NCBI RefSeq assembly: GCF_000004825.1 | Contig: NW_008805064.1 | Location: forward strand, 992,001 to 1,056,000 | DNA length: 64,000 nucleotides | Source of the DNA: Heterostelium album PN500 | Lineage: Eukaryota; Evosea; Eumycetozoa; Acytosteliales; Acytosteliaceae | Direction of reading: 5' to 3' | In this document: positions 35,216 through 47,480 of the stretch, piece after piece | Numbering within the stretch: the first letter of the stretch is position 1 | Layout: every line of letters begins with the position of its first letter | Position numbers and translations under genes: made by a program | The notes under the pieces: model-generated | Told to the model about the DNA's origin: nothing | Seen by the model: the letters and a program-made list of their open reading frames with translations, nothing else | Database searches by the model: none

Positions 35216-36589
35216 TTTGATAATCTATATAAATATATACTAAGCGTTATTAATCTATTCAAACTTTGTTTTTTAGATAAATCAAAAAATTAAAAAAAAA
35301 AAAACAAAAAAATACAAAAAATTAGCAAAAACGAAACGATAAAAAAAAAATGACAATCAATGTTTTGTGCACCTATATTTTGCTACCAATTATAATACAA
35401 AAGAAAATTAAATAAAATTTGATACTTTTAACAATTAATATTTAATGTATATGTTATTATTTAAAATATATATTTTTTTAATATTTCAAAAATTATTTAT
35501 AACAAAAACGTTATTATTAAAAATATGGATATCCAAAGTTTAGATTAAATCTTCTAGAATTATCAAATAATTTACAAGTTGTTTGTATGGTGCATATCCA
35601 TTATCTGTTAACGTTTAATGATGAAGATCTTCACAAAAATCATAAAAAATAAAAACCATATTGATAGATCCTCAAATTAGAGTTGATATGAGCCCAACAC
35701 CAAAAATTTGATTTCTTTTGAGGTTTTTTTTTATTTGATATCTTTTTTTTTTGTAAAAATCAATGAGACTGTGTCCACCCCAAAACTGTTTCGATTTCTT
35801 ATTGTTTTTATTGCAAACCCCAATTTGATTTTGGCTGTGATCAGTCGATCAATGAGACTCTATCCACCCCAAAATTATTTCGATTTCTTATTTTGTTTTT
35901 TATTAAAAGATAATATTTTGTTTTTTTTTTCACACCAATTTTTTTTTTTTTGACAAGCTCATCAACATCACCATAAAAATTAAAACAAATAAATTTATTT
36001 TGTTTTAAATAATAACAATAATAACAAAAATAAATCAAAATATATAATATTTCTTATCAAATATTTATAATTAATTAAATCTGTGTTACCTTATATCAAA
36101 AAACACAAAAAAATCAACTTTATTTTATAAATTTGAAATTTAATTTAAAAGTTTCAAAACAAATCAAAAAAAATAATAAACACATCAACAACAATAATAA
36201 CAACCAACTAACTAACACATCTAAAACATCTAAAACACTTTTCTTTTGTCAATTCAACCAATTACTACTTAATTAATATATTTATTTATTAAATTTAAAA
36301 TACATAGATACAAGAACATTGATAACTTAACTAAATTCAATATTAGTAATAAAAGTAACACCAGATTATAATTACATAGATTGATCAATAGTTAAAACAA
36401 ATATAATGACAAACTTTATAACAATAATTTAAACCTTTTTTTTTAGTAATAATAATAATAATCAATAGATAGAATAGATATTAGATAAGATAATATATAT
36501 ATAAGAAAAGTTAGAGATAGAGAAGATAGATAGATAGAAGGATAGAAGTATAGAAGTAGTGATAAAGATATATAAATATAGAGTAGAAG
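35216..36589. other. Intergenic region with degenerate direct repeats
   Basis: Promoter side of two divergent genes. It contains a direct repeat pair described separately, long poly-T runs (35735-35753, 35918-35952) and no supported gene. The last 150 bp before 36590 are purine-rich (GATA-type tracts), probably the leader of the ammonium transporter mRNA. Confidence 0.45.
35761..35894. repeat. Degenerate direct repeat, about 45-bp unit
   Basis: The block 35761-35803 (caatgagactgtgtccaccc...) recurs at 35850-35894 (caatgagactctatccaccc...) with about 6 differences in 43, an 89-bp period. A third, weaker copy may lie at 35683-35722. The function is unknown; it may be a trace of a tandem or mobile element. 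Confidence 0.65.
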
Positions 36590-38014
36590 ATGGCGGAACC
36601 AAATAGTTTATCATCATCCTCATCAAATATGGGATCAAGTTCAATAGATGAGAGTATAATAGGTGCCAGTTGGGTTCTTGATGCAGCTAATCTTGTTTTT
36701 TGTATGTATATCTATATCAATCAGATTAGTTACAACCAGTTACTAATGATAATGGTTGATTGTTATTTATTATAGTTTTACAAGCTGGTTTCGGAATGAT
36801 AGAAGCTGGTATGGTTAGAGCAAAGAATACAAAATCGATTTTGTTGAAAAACCTGATAAATACAGCGATAGGAGCGATAGGATTCTATTGCTTTGGACAT
36901 GCTTTTGCGTTTGGACCGGATTGGTCGAATGGATTCATCGGGTTTGGCAGTTTCTTTTTGCGTGATTTCACAAACTACTCGTACTGGCTGATACAATGGG
37001 CGTACGCTGCGACCGCCACCACCATTGCAACGGGCGCCATGGCAGAGCGCACACAGATGCCTTGCTACGTGCTGTTCTCGCTGCTCCAGACCACGCTGAT
37101 CTACCCGGTGGTGGCACACTGGATTTGGTCGTCGGGCAACGGCTGGCTGGCAGGCCTGGGAATAGCGGACTTTGCCGGTGGCGCCGTCGTGCATATTGTC
37201 GCCGGTGCGTGTGGCGCATGCGGAAGTTTCCTGTTGGGTCCGCGCATCGGTCGGTTCGACCACGACAACGGCAGACCGAAATCGTTGCCCGGACACAACG
37301 TGGTGTTGGTCTCGCTTGGCGCGATGATCCTGTGGTACTCGTGGTACGGCTACACCAGTGGCGCCTCCATCTCAATGACCACCGCACTGCCATTGTCCCG
37401 AGTTTCCATTGTCGCCACACTCTCTGGATCGACCGGACTCCTCACAGTCCTGGCAATGGGACGTCTTTTCACTGGCCAATACGATCTAGTCAAAGGAATC
37501 AACGGACTAGTTGCCGGACTGGTATCTTCCACTGCCGGATGTGCATATATTGAACCATGGGCTGGTATAATTGTTGGTTGTAAGTAACTTACCTAATAAT
37601 TTAATAATATATGAGAAAACAAACAAACAAACTAATTAACCTCTTGCTTAAAACTTAGTTGTTGGTGGAATTATTTATTATTCATCATCTTGGATATTGT
37701 TGAATGTGGCGAGAATAGATGACCCGGTGGAAGCGACTTCCGTCCATTTGTTTGGAGGTGCCTGGAGTGTGATTAGTGTTGCATTTTTCGCATCGCACGG
37801 TAGAGATGGTGGAATTTTCTATGGAGGTGGAATAGAGTTGTTGTGGGTGCAACTGGTTGGTGTTGCTATGGCGACAATGTGGGCGATCGTTGTGTCCGCC
37901 GTCTTCTTTATGGTGATGAAGTATTTCCATTGGTTTAGAGTTGATGTCGATACCGAATTGGCAGGACTCGACAATATGAATCATGGTGGTGCTGCCTATA
38001 TTTTTGATATCTAA
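36590..38014 (+). CDS. Ammonium transporter (Amt family)
   Basis: Three exons (36590-36701, 36776-37579, 37659-38014) give 423 residues. Amt proteins carry ammonium or ammonia across the plasma or vesicle membranes; in dictyostelids they also tune development. Signatures are NLVF-FLQAGFGMIEAGMVR in helix 1, ADFAGGAVVHIVAGACG with the first pore His, and VEATSVHLFGGAWSVI with the second, so the twin-His pore is intact. About eleven hydrophobic segments are visible. The C-terminal tail after the last helix is short (ELAGLDNMNHGGAAYIFDI). Paralogues amtA, amtB and amtC exist in D. discoideum; I cannot tell which this is. The middle exon is strikingly GC-rich (about 36970-37480). Confidence 0.93.
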
Positions 38015-38251
38015 AAAACAAACATACTATTTATTTTTATATATTATACTTATATATATTAGATTAGATATATAACATAGAATACGACCGATTTAGTTAG
38101 TTACCTAAAAATCTATAGTTTTTAGTTAACTTTTTTTAAAAATTATTTATTATTATTATAATTATTATTATAAAAATGTGCACATTATTCGAGTCCAACC
38201 AATTCAACCGACAAAGCAATCGACCAACTTAACCGATAATCAATCAATCCA
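38015..38251. other. AT-rich 3' flank of the Amt gene
   Basis: Contains the probable polyadenylation region and nothing else recognisable. Confidence 0.4.
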
Positions 38252-38699
38252 ATGACAATTAATTCAATTACTTTTAAGTCTACTACAACTACAACCACTA
38301 GCTCCTCAGATAGAAATAGAATCTTGAAGTATAGATAGATAGATAACAGGTTTTAGTGACTATTTGTTGTAATTGGTTGTTTTTCAATAACATTTTTCTT
38401 AGTACTATGGTAATGAAAGAAGAAGAAGAATTAGTGCTTCTTCAACACCTACCACAATGACATTCACCCATTCAACTCTTTCGACGTCATCGATTATGGG
38501 AAGAGTAGACATCTACAACATGCAAATGCAAAACACATTGAAAGTTATTAGTTCAATCGAATCAACATTCAATTTCGAAATCACCAACACATCCAATTGG
38601 TGTGTAATATTTATCAACAAATCAAATGTTTCACTAACAAGCAAACAAAACTTTAGAAAATACGATTGTTTTAACAATACAATCGATTATAAAATGTAA
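38252..38699 (+). CDS. Possible small Ser/Thr-rich gene
   Basis: Weakly supported. An open stretch at 38402-38699 begins after a good acceptor (ttttcttag), contains an ATG at 38457 and encodes SSTPTTMTFTHSTLSTSSIM and about 65 more residues. A candidate first exon, 38252-38328 (MTINSITFKSTTTTTTSSSD), ends at a possible donor, but its phase joins to the short alternative frame ending ELVLLQHLPQ, not to the long one. Either a 44-residue peptide, an 80-residue single-exon protein or no gene is possible. No family is recognised. Confidence 0.25.
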
Positions 38700-39681
38700 A
38701 ATAAAATAAAAAAGTAGAGTAAAGAGAGCGAGAAGAGATAGATTGAGTATATTAACAATGTCAAATTGATGAAGTTGATCTAGACGATCACTTCATTAAT
38801 AATGATGTTTGTTGGTATGACTCACTTTAAAGATATATTTAGATAGTAAAAAAAGTTTAAACAATTTCTATCATATTGGTTTTTTTTTTTTTTTTTGATC
38901 TGAACAAAACTGTGTTTTGGTGATCTATCTAACTCCTTGTGTGACGATCGGAGTGAAAAAATGGTGAATAGTTTGTTTTTCATAGTATTACACGTTTATT
39001 AAATTACAAAAACAGTGTTTTCTGTGATAAATCACAAGGAAATGAAAGAGAGGGAACTGAGGCAATAACATTACAATTTAATAAAAATCAATCAAATAAT
39101 ACAAAAAAGATGTTTATAATAAAGAAAAAAAAAAAACAAAAAGGGGTATCTTTGTTCCAGTTCCTCTTTTTTTGAGAATCACCACATCAAGTCTTTTTGA
39201 GTGAAAAAATAAAAATAAACATCTTTTTGGTGGTTACTGCGTCGTCACCCTTTCCAATCAAACTCAAACTATGATTATCATTTTTTTCAATAATAATAAA
39301 TTTATTTTTAATATTTATTTTACCAGTGAAGTTAGAGTATTATTGATATTATAATCCAATCCATATTGTCAATATATATATATAGTATTTTCAATAAATT
39401 CTATCATATATATCTTAAAAAAAAAAAAACAATTATAGTTTTTTTTTTTTTTTTATTATCAATCAAAATTTTAATATATAAATATATTTTTTAATCATTC
39501 ATTAGTGTTGCAGTGTCAGCAAGATAAATAAATCTACATTTTTTTCAGTCTTTTTTTCAACCAATCATTAGAATTTTTTTTCAGTAAAACCTCAAAGATT
39601 TTTAAAAATTGATTCAGAAAAAAAACTTTTTCATTTTAATTTTCCTTTCAAAGCTTTTTTTTTTTTTTTTCATAATTTTGT

Positions 39682-39713
<32 letters not shown>

Positions 39714-41584
39714 ACCCAATAATATCATATTATTCAATTGGTCATAGATTAATTATTTATAAATATATTTAAATATTATTAATATAAACCAATACCTGCA
39801 TCGATTTTCATTTCATTTCATTTTCACCCCCACAACACAACGCACACACTTGAAAAATATAATAAATAATCATATTTGATACTGCAAATTTCTACTACTA
39901 CTAATAGGTAAGATTAAGAATAGAACATTTATCCAAAATAGTTGCGAATCACTACACTACGCTACACCGCCACTCCTCATACATGAAATTTTTAAATGTA
40001 TGCACATATAAATCATTTACATGTGATAAATTAATTTCATCTGAATGAATCCTATCTGAAATTTAATATATCATCGTCACTCACCCCACACAACACACAC
40101 AGAAAATGACTCACACACACAAAACACACAAACACATTTATAGTAATAATAGTTATAGTAATCATTCAAAAAATAACAACAATTAATTGGTAACAACAGC
40201 AACAACAGCTATAGATCCAAATATAACTTATTTTTTTAAAAAATTACCAAGTAATAATATTGGGTTCGAGCATTTCATCAGAAGCGATATTATATGCAAG
40301 CAATAGCAGCAAAGCAGAAATTATCATCATCATCATCAGAGCAAAATTAATTAATCTTGTGTAAGAGTCTCTTTTTGAAATTTGCTGTGTTTGGGTTTGT
40401 ACTTATTTTCATTTCGATTCATTTGCAATACACTGAAATGATGGAGAAATAACATAAATGTTGAAAGATTTGAAGAGAGATGAGAAGCAATAGCTATCGT
40501 AACATTGTAATAACAGTAGTGGTAGCTGCCTGGAGTGTGTTAAATTCAATTTCAAAAGTGTTATGTCATTGAAGGAAACAAAAAAAAAAAAAAACAAAAA
40601 AAAAAAAGAAAATGGTTGTTGTTTAATTTAGTTATTGAATTCAATAGGGCAAATAACTGAGCAACAACAACAACACTTACCCATTAGTTGTGTTTGTGTG
40701 TGTTTTTGTATTTATATTTATATTTGTGTGTGTTTGGGTTTGTGTGTGTGCAAACACTATATCTATTCTATTTAGTGTGTTGAGTTAGTTTTAATTGTTT
40801 TTATAAAAGAAATGTAATGAGACTTGCAAATATGCAGGTCAAACAAAAATAAAGGAAAGAGTGAGATTACAACAATGCAACCAAAACAACAGCAACAAAA
40901 CAAACAACAACAACAATAACAAACACCTACCAAAATAATAATATAACACCTTTAAATTTAATATAATATTGCTCTTATTATTAACAATATTATATCATCA
41001 TTATTCTTTTTTATAATTATTATTTAATATATATTAAATACCCAACAACAACAACAACAATCCCTTTACCTTTACCTTTTTTTTTTTCTTTTTCAAATCC
41101 ATTTGTTGTTTAAAGTTGATCTTCTTTCTTTTTTTACAATTATTGCATCTAAAATAATTTATCTATTGTTTCATTCATTTATCCATTACTCATCTTTCAT
41201 TAGTTGAGAAATCAAAGTTAAAAGGTTACAAAACTTTAACTTATTCTTTTTTGTTCTTTCTAGTCCAATTGTTATTGTTAAATTTGAAAAAAACATTAAA
41301 AAAAAGTAATATACTAACCAATCATTTCTATTTATTATAGTCATTATCATTATAATTATATATTATCACTCATCATCTTTATTATTATTACTGTAATTAA
41401 TACTTTCTTTTAGTTTAGTTTAGTTGGTTTTTTTTTGTTGGTAAATTAATTACATTTTAAATTATAATTATAATTCATTTCATTCCTCTCCATTCAATTC
41501 CGTTCAAACAAAACATTCATTCCTCTACATATTATTATATATATATATATCAAAAATTATTTTTTCAAAGAATAAAAAATAATA
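38700..41584. other. 2.9-kb gene-poor region
   Basis: Very AT-rich DNA with long poly-T runs (39658-39670, 39690-39711), CA-rich microsatellite at 40080-40135, GTGT tract at 40690-40750 and CAA repeats near 40880-40920 and 41045-41062. It contains one copy of the 129-bp dispersed repeat. No coding frame is convincing. It is unusually long for this compact region, so a long 5' untranslated region or complex promoter for the eIF4E-like gene, or a non-coding RNA, is possible. Confidence 0.45.
39154..39282 (-). repeat. 129-bp dispersed repeat, copy 2
   Basis: Reverse complement of the intronic copy at 7297-7425. The match starts at gttccagttcctc and ends at atgattatcatt, with about 4-5 substitutions and no gap by eye. 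Flanking sequences differ on both sides, so the boundaries are fairly sharp. A short stretch at 39051-39079 weakly resembles the end of the intronic copy in the opposite orientation, which could be a partial fold-back. Confidence 0.8.
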
Positions 41585-43898
41585 ATGAATTTAGAAGTAG
41601 AAACGTGTCTTCCAGAGATCACATCATCTAGAAAATATTATAAAGTGGGACCACCACCACCAAACAGCATCAACAACACCACCGACTTTAATAGTAATAG
41701 TAGAAACAGTTGTAATAATTATTACAACTATGAAGGTGACTATAGTCAGCAGAGAATGAAAACCTGTAATAATCATGTCGATGACAATCATCATTGTGGA
41801 TCAAGCAACAGTAGCAGTGTAAAAAGTAATAATTCCTTTTCAGATTTGAGTGAAGATGATATCGTTCATGAGGAGGAAGTAGAAGAACATGAACATGTGA
41901 ATGGACATGAACAGCAACAACATGAAGAGGAGGAAGAAGAACAACAAGAAGAAGAAGAAGAGGGGGAATCAGATGAAAACGATGAAATCTTAGAAAATGA
42001 CTACAACGACAATACTGATGATGATCATGAAGAAGAGGAAGAAGATGATATTCATCCAGATGATCTTCACGAATTGAAAAAAGTTATCAACTATCAAGAG
42101 GTAGAGGAAGAAGAGGAAGAGGAAGAAGATGAAGATGAAGAAAGTTTAGATGAATATGGGAACTATGAATCTGAAAATGAAATCAAAGAAGAAATAGAAA
42201 AAGAAAACAGTGGCAGTGAAGTGGAGGTTTGCACAACAAAAGAAGAAGAACAACAACAAGAAGAAGAAACTCTGCAAAACACAAGTGAGCTGGCGGTAGT
42301 CGTCAAGGAGGAAAACAGTAACGACAACAAAGTGCAACCGGCACGTGAAGAAATTCTTTTTGGAATGTGAATGGGTTTTTTATTATGATGAAGGTGCGCC
42401 AAAAGGATCGTCTTGTGAAAACTATCAATCTTATGTAAAGAATCTTGGATCTTTTAATACAGTTCAAGTAAGTTGCTATAATTATTAATATCAAATCTTT
42501 GATCAACTTGTATAAGTCTAACATTCATTCAATCAATTACTTAATTATAGGGATTTTGGAGTTATTGGAATAATTTGCTGGATGTTTCACAACTGCCTAT
42601 GAATGCAAATCTTCGTTTGTTCAAAAGTGGAATCACACCAATGTGGGAGGATCCTGCCAATCAGAACGGTGGCAAATGGACATTACTCTGCCACAAGGAT
42701 CAATCGAGTACCATCGTAATGAGAACTATACTAACTCTAATCGGTGAACAACTAGAGTATTCAAATGATGTTGTAAGTTTATTATTGAATACTAGTTTTG
42801 AAATAGTTGATTAACTAACTAATGAATGATTTATTCTTAAAGTGTGGATTTGTATTGAATGTAAGATCAAGCAGACACATCATAAGTGTTTGGAATCGAT
42901 CGGGTGAGAACCAAGAGATCATCGATAAGACCTCGTCGGAACTATCGAATTTCGTTCTCAATAAAATATTTAGATATCAGTCACACAAACAACCAGCATC
43001 ACCACAAGTAACACCAAAGAAGGATCCAACCTCGCCTAAATTTGAACTTGAGGAATTCAATAATAATAATAACAACAATACCAGTGGTAACCACATCAAT
43101 CAATTCAGATCGTCACCACAATTATATAATAGTAGTAGTAATATTAATATGAATGGTAGTAGTAACAGTCTTTTGACAAACAACAATAATAACAACAACA
43201 ATAGACAACAAAAATCAAAAGATAATTTCCTTCAAAAAAAGAGTCAATCGGCATCAAACATTCAATATACACCAACTTCACCCAAACAATCTCAACAACA
43301 TCAATATATAAATAATAATAATAATAATAATAGTAATGGTAATGGTAATGGTTTACATTCATTTAAATCATCTAAACATTCTCTTGTAGATTCAAATTCT
43401 TCATCTTTAATACCAACACCAATAACACCTTCACAACAACAACAACAACAACATCAGCATCAACATCATCATTCACTTTCGTCCTCTTACAATGGATATA
43501 ATACTCATAACAATAATAATAATAATCATAACAATAACAATGGCAATTATCATCCGAAATCAATTTCTACACCAAATAACAAAAGAAACAATAGATATAA
43601 TAATAATAATAATAATAATAATGGTAATGGTAGCCCTTACAACAGCAGTAATGATCTTAACAGTTCCAATAGATATAGAAATAGGAATAACAATCATAGC
43701 AATGGTCATAGTTCGAATGAAAGATCATCTTTGTCATCGTCAGAGTCAGAGAGTGAGTCATTGAACCAAAACACCAACACTGTTGAAGACGTTGTTAAAG
43801 TTGTCGAGCAGGAGCCAGTTGTTATTTCTTTGACTGAGAAGCTCACTGAAGTGATCAAAGAGCAACAAAAACACCAAAAAGATGTAGAAATAGTAGAA

Positions 43899-43932
<34 letters not shown>

Positions 43933-44633
43933 TTGTTAAATTAGAAGATGTAGATATCATTAAACCCAATGCAAAAGTACAAGTACAAGTTAAAGTTAAA
44001 GTCGAGGAGGAAGAGTTAAAGAAAGATCAAGTTGTTTCTTCTACTTCTTCATCGTCATCAATCAACACCACAACCACCACTCCATCAGTTGTCACAGAAG
44101 AACAACAACAACCAATAATAGTCAATAATACAACTACTACTACTATTATTAGTGATAATAGTAATAATAATAATAATAATAATCCTGAACAACAACAACT
44201 TTTGAAAGAATCATCTTCCTTTGAAGAATTCACACCAAGTACATTGGCAGATGACTCACTCGAAAGCACCACTAGTGAGACTGAAGATGCAGACTCCACT
44301 CAGGCATCGTGTGACTCGACACTGTCGGACAATGGCCAGTCGACTTTTGGAAAATCATCGAATGGATCGCTCTCGAAGCGTCACCATCAAACACCCAGAA
44401 AATCAAATCAATCGCAAACACCATCGTCCGCCAAGAAGAAGAAGTCCAACAATAAGTCTAGCGGCAACTCAAAGAAGTCACACCATGGCAACACACACCA
44501 GAAACACTCGAGTCAGACAGACAAGCGTGGCCTACTCTCAAACAAAATGCTTACTCTCTGCAAAGAGCATATTTTAATAATAGTAATGTTCTTGGCAATC
44601 TTAGTAATCACCCTCATCTTACAATCGAATTGA
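41585..44633 (+). CDS. eIF4E-family (4EHP-like) protein with acidic head and C-terminal membrane segment
   Basis: Blocks: 41585-about 42310 (acidic head), then the cap-binding core in 42313-42467, 42551-42772 and the start of 42843-44633. The core reads CEWVFYYDE, YQSYVKNLGSFNTVQ, GFWSYWNNL, LRLFKSGITPMWEDPANQNG, GKWTLL and CGFVLNVRSSRHIISVWN. It keeps the W-x-FWSYW, MWED and GKW features of eIF4E proteins, closest in pattern to the 4EHP/eIF4E2 class that usually represses translation. The head (about 240 residues) is extremely Glu/Asp-rich. The tail (about 550 residues) is Asn/Ser/Gln-rich and ends in a hydrophobic span, ILIIVMFLAILVITLIL, 3 residues from the stop. The head and core are in different frames with no intron between them that I can find. 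Confidence 0.75.
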
Positions 44634-45267
44634 ACTAATTAAACTAATTAAATATTTGTAATGGAATCAAAAAATCAACATTCATTCAATCATTCCTCTT
44701 AAAATCAAATCAATCCACTTTGATTACAAATAATTATCATCCAACAACAATATTAAAAATATCTTTTTTTTTTTTTTTTTTCCTTTTCAATAAAAAAACA
44801 ATACAAAAGAAAAAAAATATTTAATCAAATAAAATAAAAATAAGAGTGTAAGATAAAAAATAGCAAACAATAACATATCAATTCTGTTTTTTTTATGTCT
44901 TTTAATTAACTAAACTAAGTGACTCACATCATCTTAAAATTCAACCTTTTTTAATCATATCTTATTTACTTTGGCTAATCAACAATTCTTCGATTAAATA
45001 ATATATTATTATATGATTGATCATCCCTCAAACTGAAATCAACATTTGTTTGTTTTGATTTTTTTCTAAAATTAAAAAAAAGGAAAATATTTTTTTTCTT
45101 ATTAATTTCAATGATTTTCATTTTAATTTAATTTGTTTGTTTTTTGTTTTTTTTTTTTTTTTTTTTTTTTGATATTGGTAAAACTTTTTATAAAAATATA
45201 GAGATAGATTCTTTAGTTAGTTGTATTGGATATAATTATAAGATAGATAGATAGATAGAGTAAAAAT
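44634..45267. other. AT-rich intergenic region
   Basis: Holds poly-T tracts (44764-44780, 45148-45170) and a GATA microsatellite immediately before the NAE1 start. No gene is supported. Confidence 0.5.
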
Positions 45268-47161
45268 ATGACTGATACAGAGAAATATGATAGACAACTC
45301 AGATTGTGGGGTGAAGAAGGTCAAGCTAGACTTGAAAAGTCACATATCTGTTTGATCAATGGTACCGCCACTGGTACTGAAACTCTAAAGAATCTTGTAT
45401 TACCAGGTATGTATAGTGAAGTATTGAATTGTAGTAAGTTGTAAGTGTCAATATTGATTAAAAAGTATAAATTGATGATCATCTTCAATTTTGTAGGTAT
45501 TGGTGGATTCACTGTTGTCGATGGAAATAAAGTTAGTGCTTCAGATTTGGGAAATAACTTCTTTTTGGATAAGAGTTGTTTGGGACTCTCCAGAGCGTTG
45601 AAGGTTTGCGAGTTCCTCAGAGAGTTGAACGATCGTGTCAAAGGTTCGTCGTGCGAAGAGGATCCAGTTCACTTGATCAACGAGAAGATCAGCTTTTTCA
45701 AGGAGTTTGATTTGGTCATTGCCAATCGTCTTCCAGAGGCTGCACTCACCACACTCTCCCAATACCTCTGGGAGCACAACATCCCACTAGTCGTCGTTGT
45801 ATCCTATGGTTACATCGGTTATCTTCGTTTAGTTGTACCAGAACATCAAAGTAAGTTGTTGTTGTTGTTATCACAACAGAAGCCTAAGGAACTAACTAAC
45901 TAGCTAATATCTAATCAATCTACTTAGTTGTCGAGTCAAAACCAGATACACCATTGGATGACTTGAGAATCTATAATCCATTCAAGGAGTTGGAGGAGAT
46001 GGCCGACCAGTTGGATCTTAAATCGTTGAATTCACAACAACACGGTCACGTTCCATATATTACACTGATGGTTCATTTGTTGAAGAAGTGGAAAGTCGAT
46101 TCCAACGGTGGAAAGATGCCATCGACCAGAGACGAGAAGGAGTCATTCAAGAAGTTCTTTATCTCCAATGCCAACAGCTTCCAAGACGAGGAGAACTTCC
46201 AAGAGGGTGTCAAGGGCATCTGGAAGGTCTTACAGCCATACTCTGTGCCATCGGACATCGTTGCCATCATGAACGATCCAAAGGCAGCCAACTTGTCATC
46301 CACCTCCGACGACTACTGGGTGATGGTTGCTGCCCTCAAGAAATTCCATGAGACACACCAAGTACTTCCACTCCAAGGAACCATCCCAGATATCACAGCC
46401 GACACAATCAGTTATATTAATTTACAAAAGATGTATGTAGTTATTTATATTGTTTGTTTGTTTGTTTTAGTTTGATACAATACTAATCTAATTCATTCAT
46501 TGGTAACTAGTTATCACGAAAAAGCAAGTGCAGATTTGGATGAATTCACTTCGATTGTAAATTCATTGGTTTCTTCGGTCGGTAAGACTTTGATTCCATC
46601 AGAGATGATCAAGAAGTTCTGTAAGAACGTTAGATTCTTGAATTTGGTTAGATACAGATCGTTGGTCGACGAGTTCACTCCAGCCACCGCCAGATCGGCA
46701 TACATGATCTCCGAGTTGGAACAACCAGATTCCAACCTCGTCTTCTATATTGTATTGCGTGCAGTCGAGAAGTTCAACAATATCTACAACCGTTATCCAG
46801 GTTTCAACGATGAGGAAGTCGATGCCGACATTCCACTTTTGAAATCATGTGTAACCTCTCTTCTCAATGATCTATCAATCCCAACCACATTGGTCAAAGA
46901 TGATTATATTACTGAAATGTAAGTTTATCTAAATATCAAACCAAACCAAATCAAATCAATCACTAACAAACAAACCAAACAAATATTGTCATTATTATTA
47001 GTGCAAGATATGGTCACTGTGAATTACATAATATTGCATCGTTGATGGGTGGAGTTACATCACAAGAGGTCATCAAGTTGATCACTCACCAATATGTACC
47101 ATTAGATAACACATTCATCTTTAACGGTATTAACAGTACTGCTAACCCATACAAGCTCTAA
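45268..47161 (+). CDS. nae1: NEDD8-activating enzyme E1 regulatory subunit (APPBP1)
   Basis: Exons 45268-45406, 45497-45850, 45928-46433, 46511-46918 and 47002-47161. The start [20 protein letters not shown] and the next block [39 protein letters not shown] are diagnostic of APPBP1/ULA1. This adenylation-domain half pairs with UBA3 to activate NEDD8 for cullin neddylation. The middle helical part (residues about 170-480) has no catalytic Cys domain of the UBA3 type, as expected. The end, [20 protein letters not shown] with [14 protein letters not shown], completes the adenylation fold, and the protein finishes [13 protein letters not shown]. Length and architecture match the family, and no disruption is seen. 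Confidence 0.95.
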
Positions 47162-47480
47162 AATAATCAAACCAAAAACAAAAAAATAATAATCAACTTG
47201 CTACAATTAATAACAATACAACCTATACATAAATTATAATAACAACAAAAGTAAAATTATATAATAAATAATAATAAGATAATAATAATGCAAAAATATT
47301 GTAAAAATCTTTGTGTGAATGAACTTCACATGTCCTATTTTAATTAACCTAAACTGAAAAAAAAAAAAAAAAAAGGATTCTCTTTTTGGATTTTGAGTCA
47401 TCTGATTGATCTGATTGTTTAATTAAAATTGATCTATTAATCTATTAATATATTATACTGATATCAATTTTAGTAATAAG
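47162..47480. other. Intergenic spacer
   Basis: AT-rich, with one poly-A run near 47357-47374. No gene is seen. It contains the ALG12 promoter. Confidence 0.45.

Noticed and set aside
36778-37553. Several long frames on both strands over the ammonium transporter
   Set aside because: They arise from the GC-rich codon usage of the real exon and show no family signature.
40262-40290. tRNA-like 'gggttcgag' motif
   Set aside because: No acceptor stem or cloverleaf can be drawn around it.
41585-42370. Acidic head as an independent gene
   Set aside because: It ends abruptly in the region that must encode the start of the eIF4E core, which lacks its own ATG, so a single gene is more likely; not excluded, see the frame-change finding.
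43144-44577. Tyr-, Ile- or Arg-rich frames within the eIF4E-like tail
   Set aside because: Shadows of Asn/Gln/Ser homopolymer codons.
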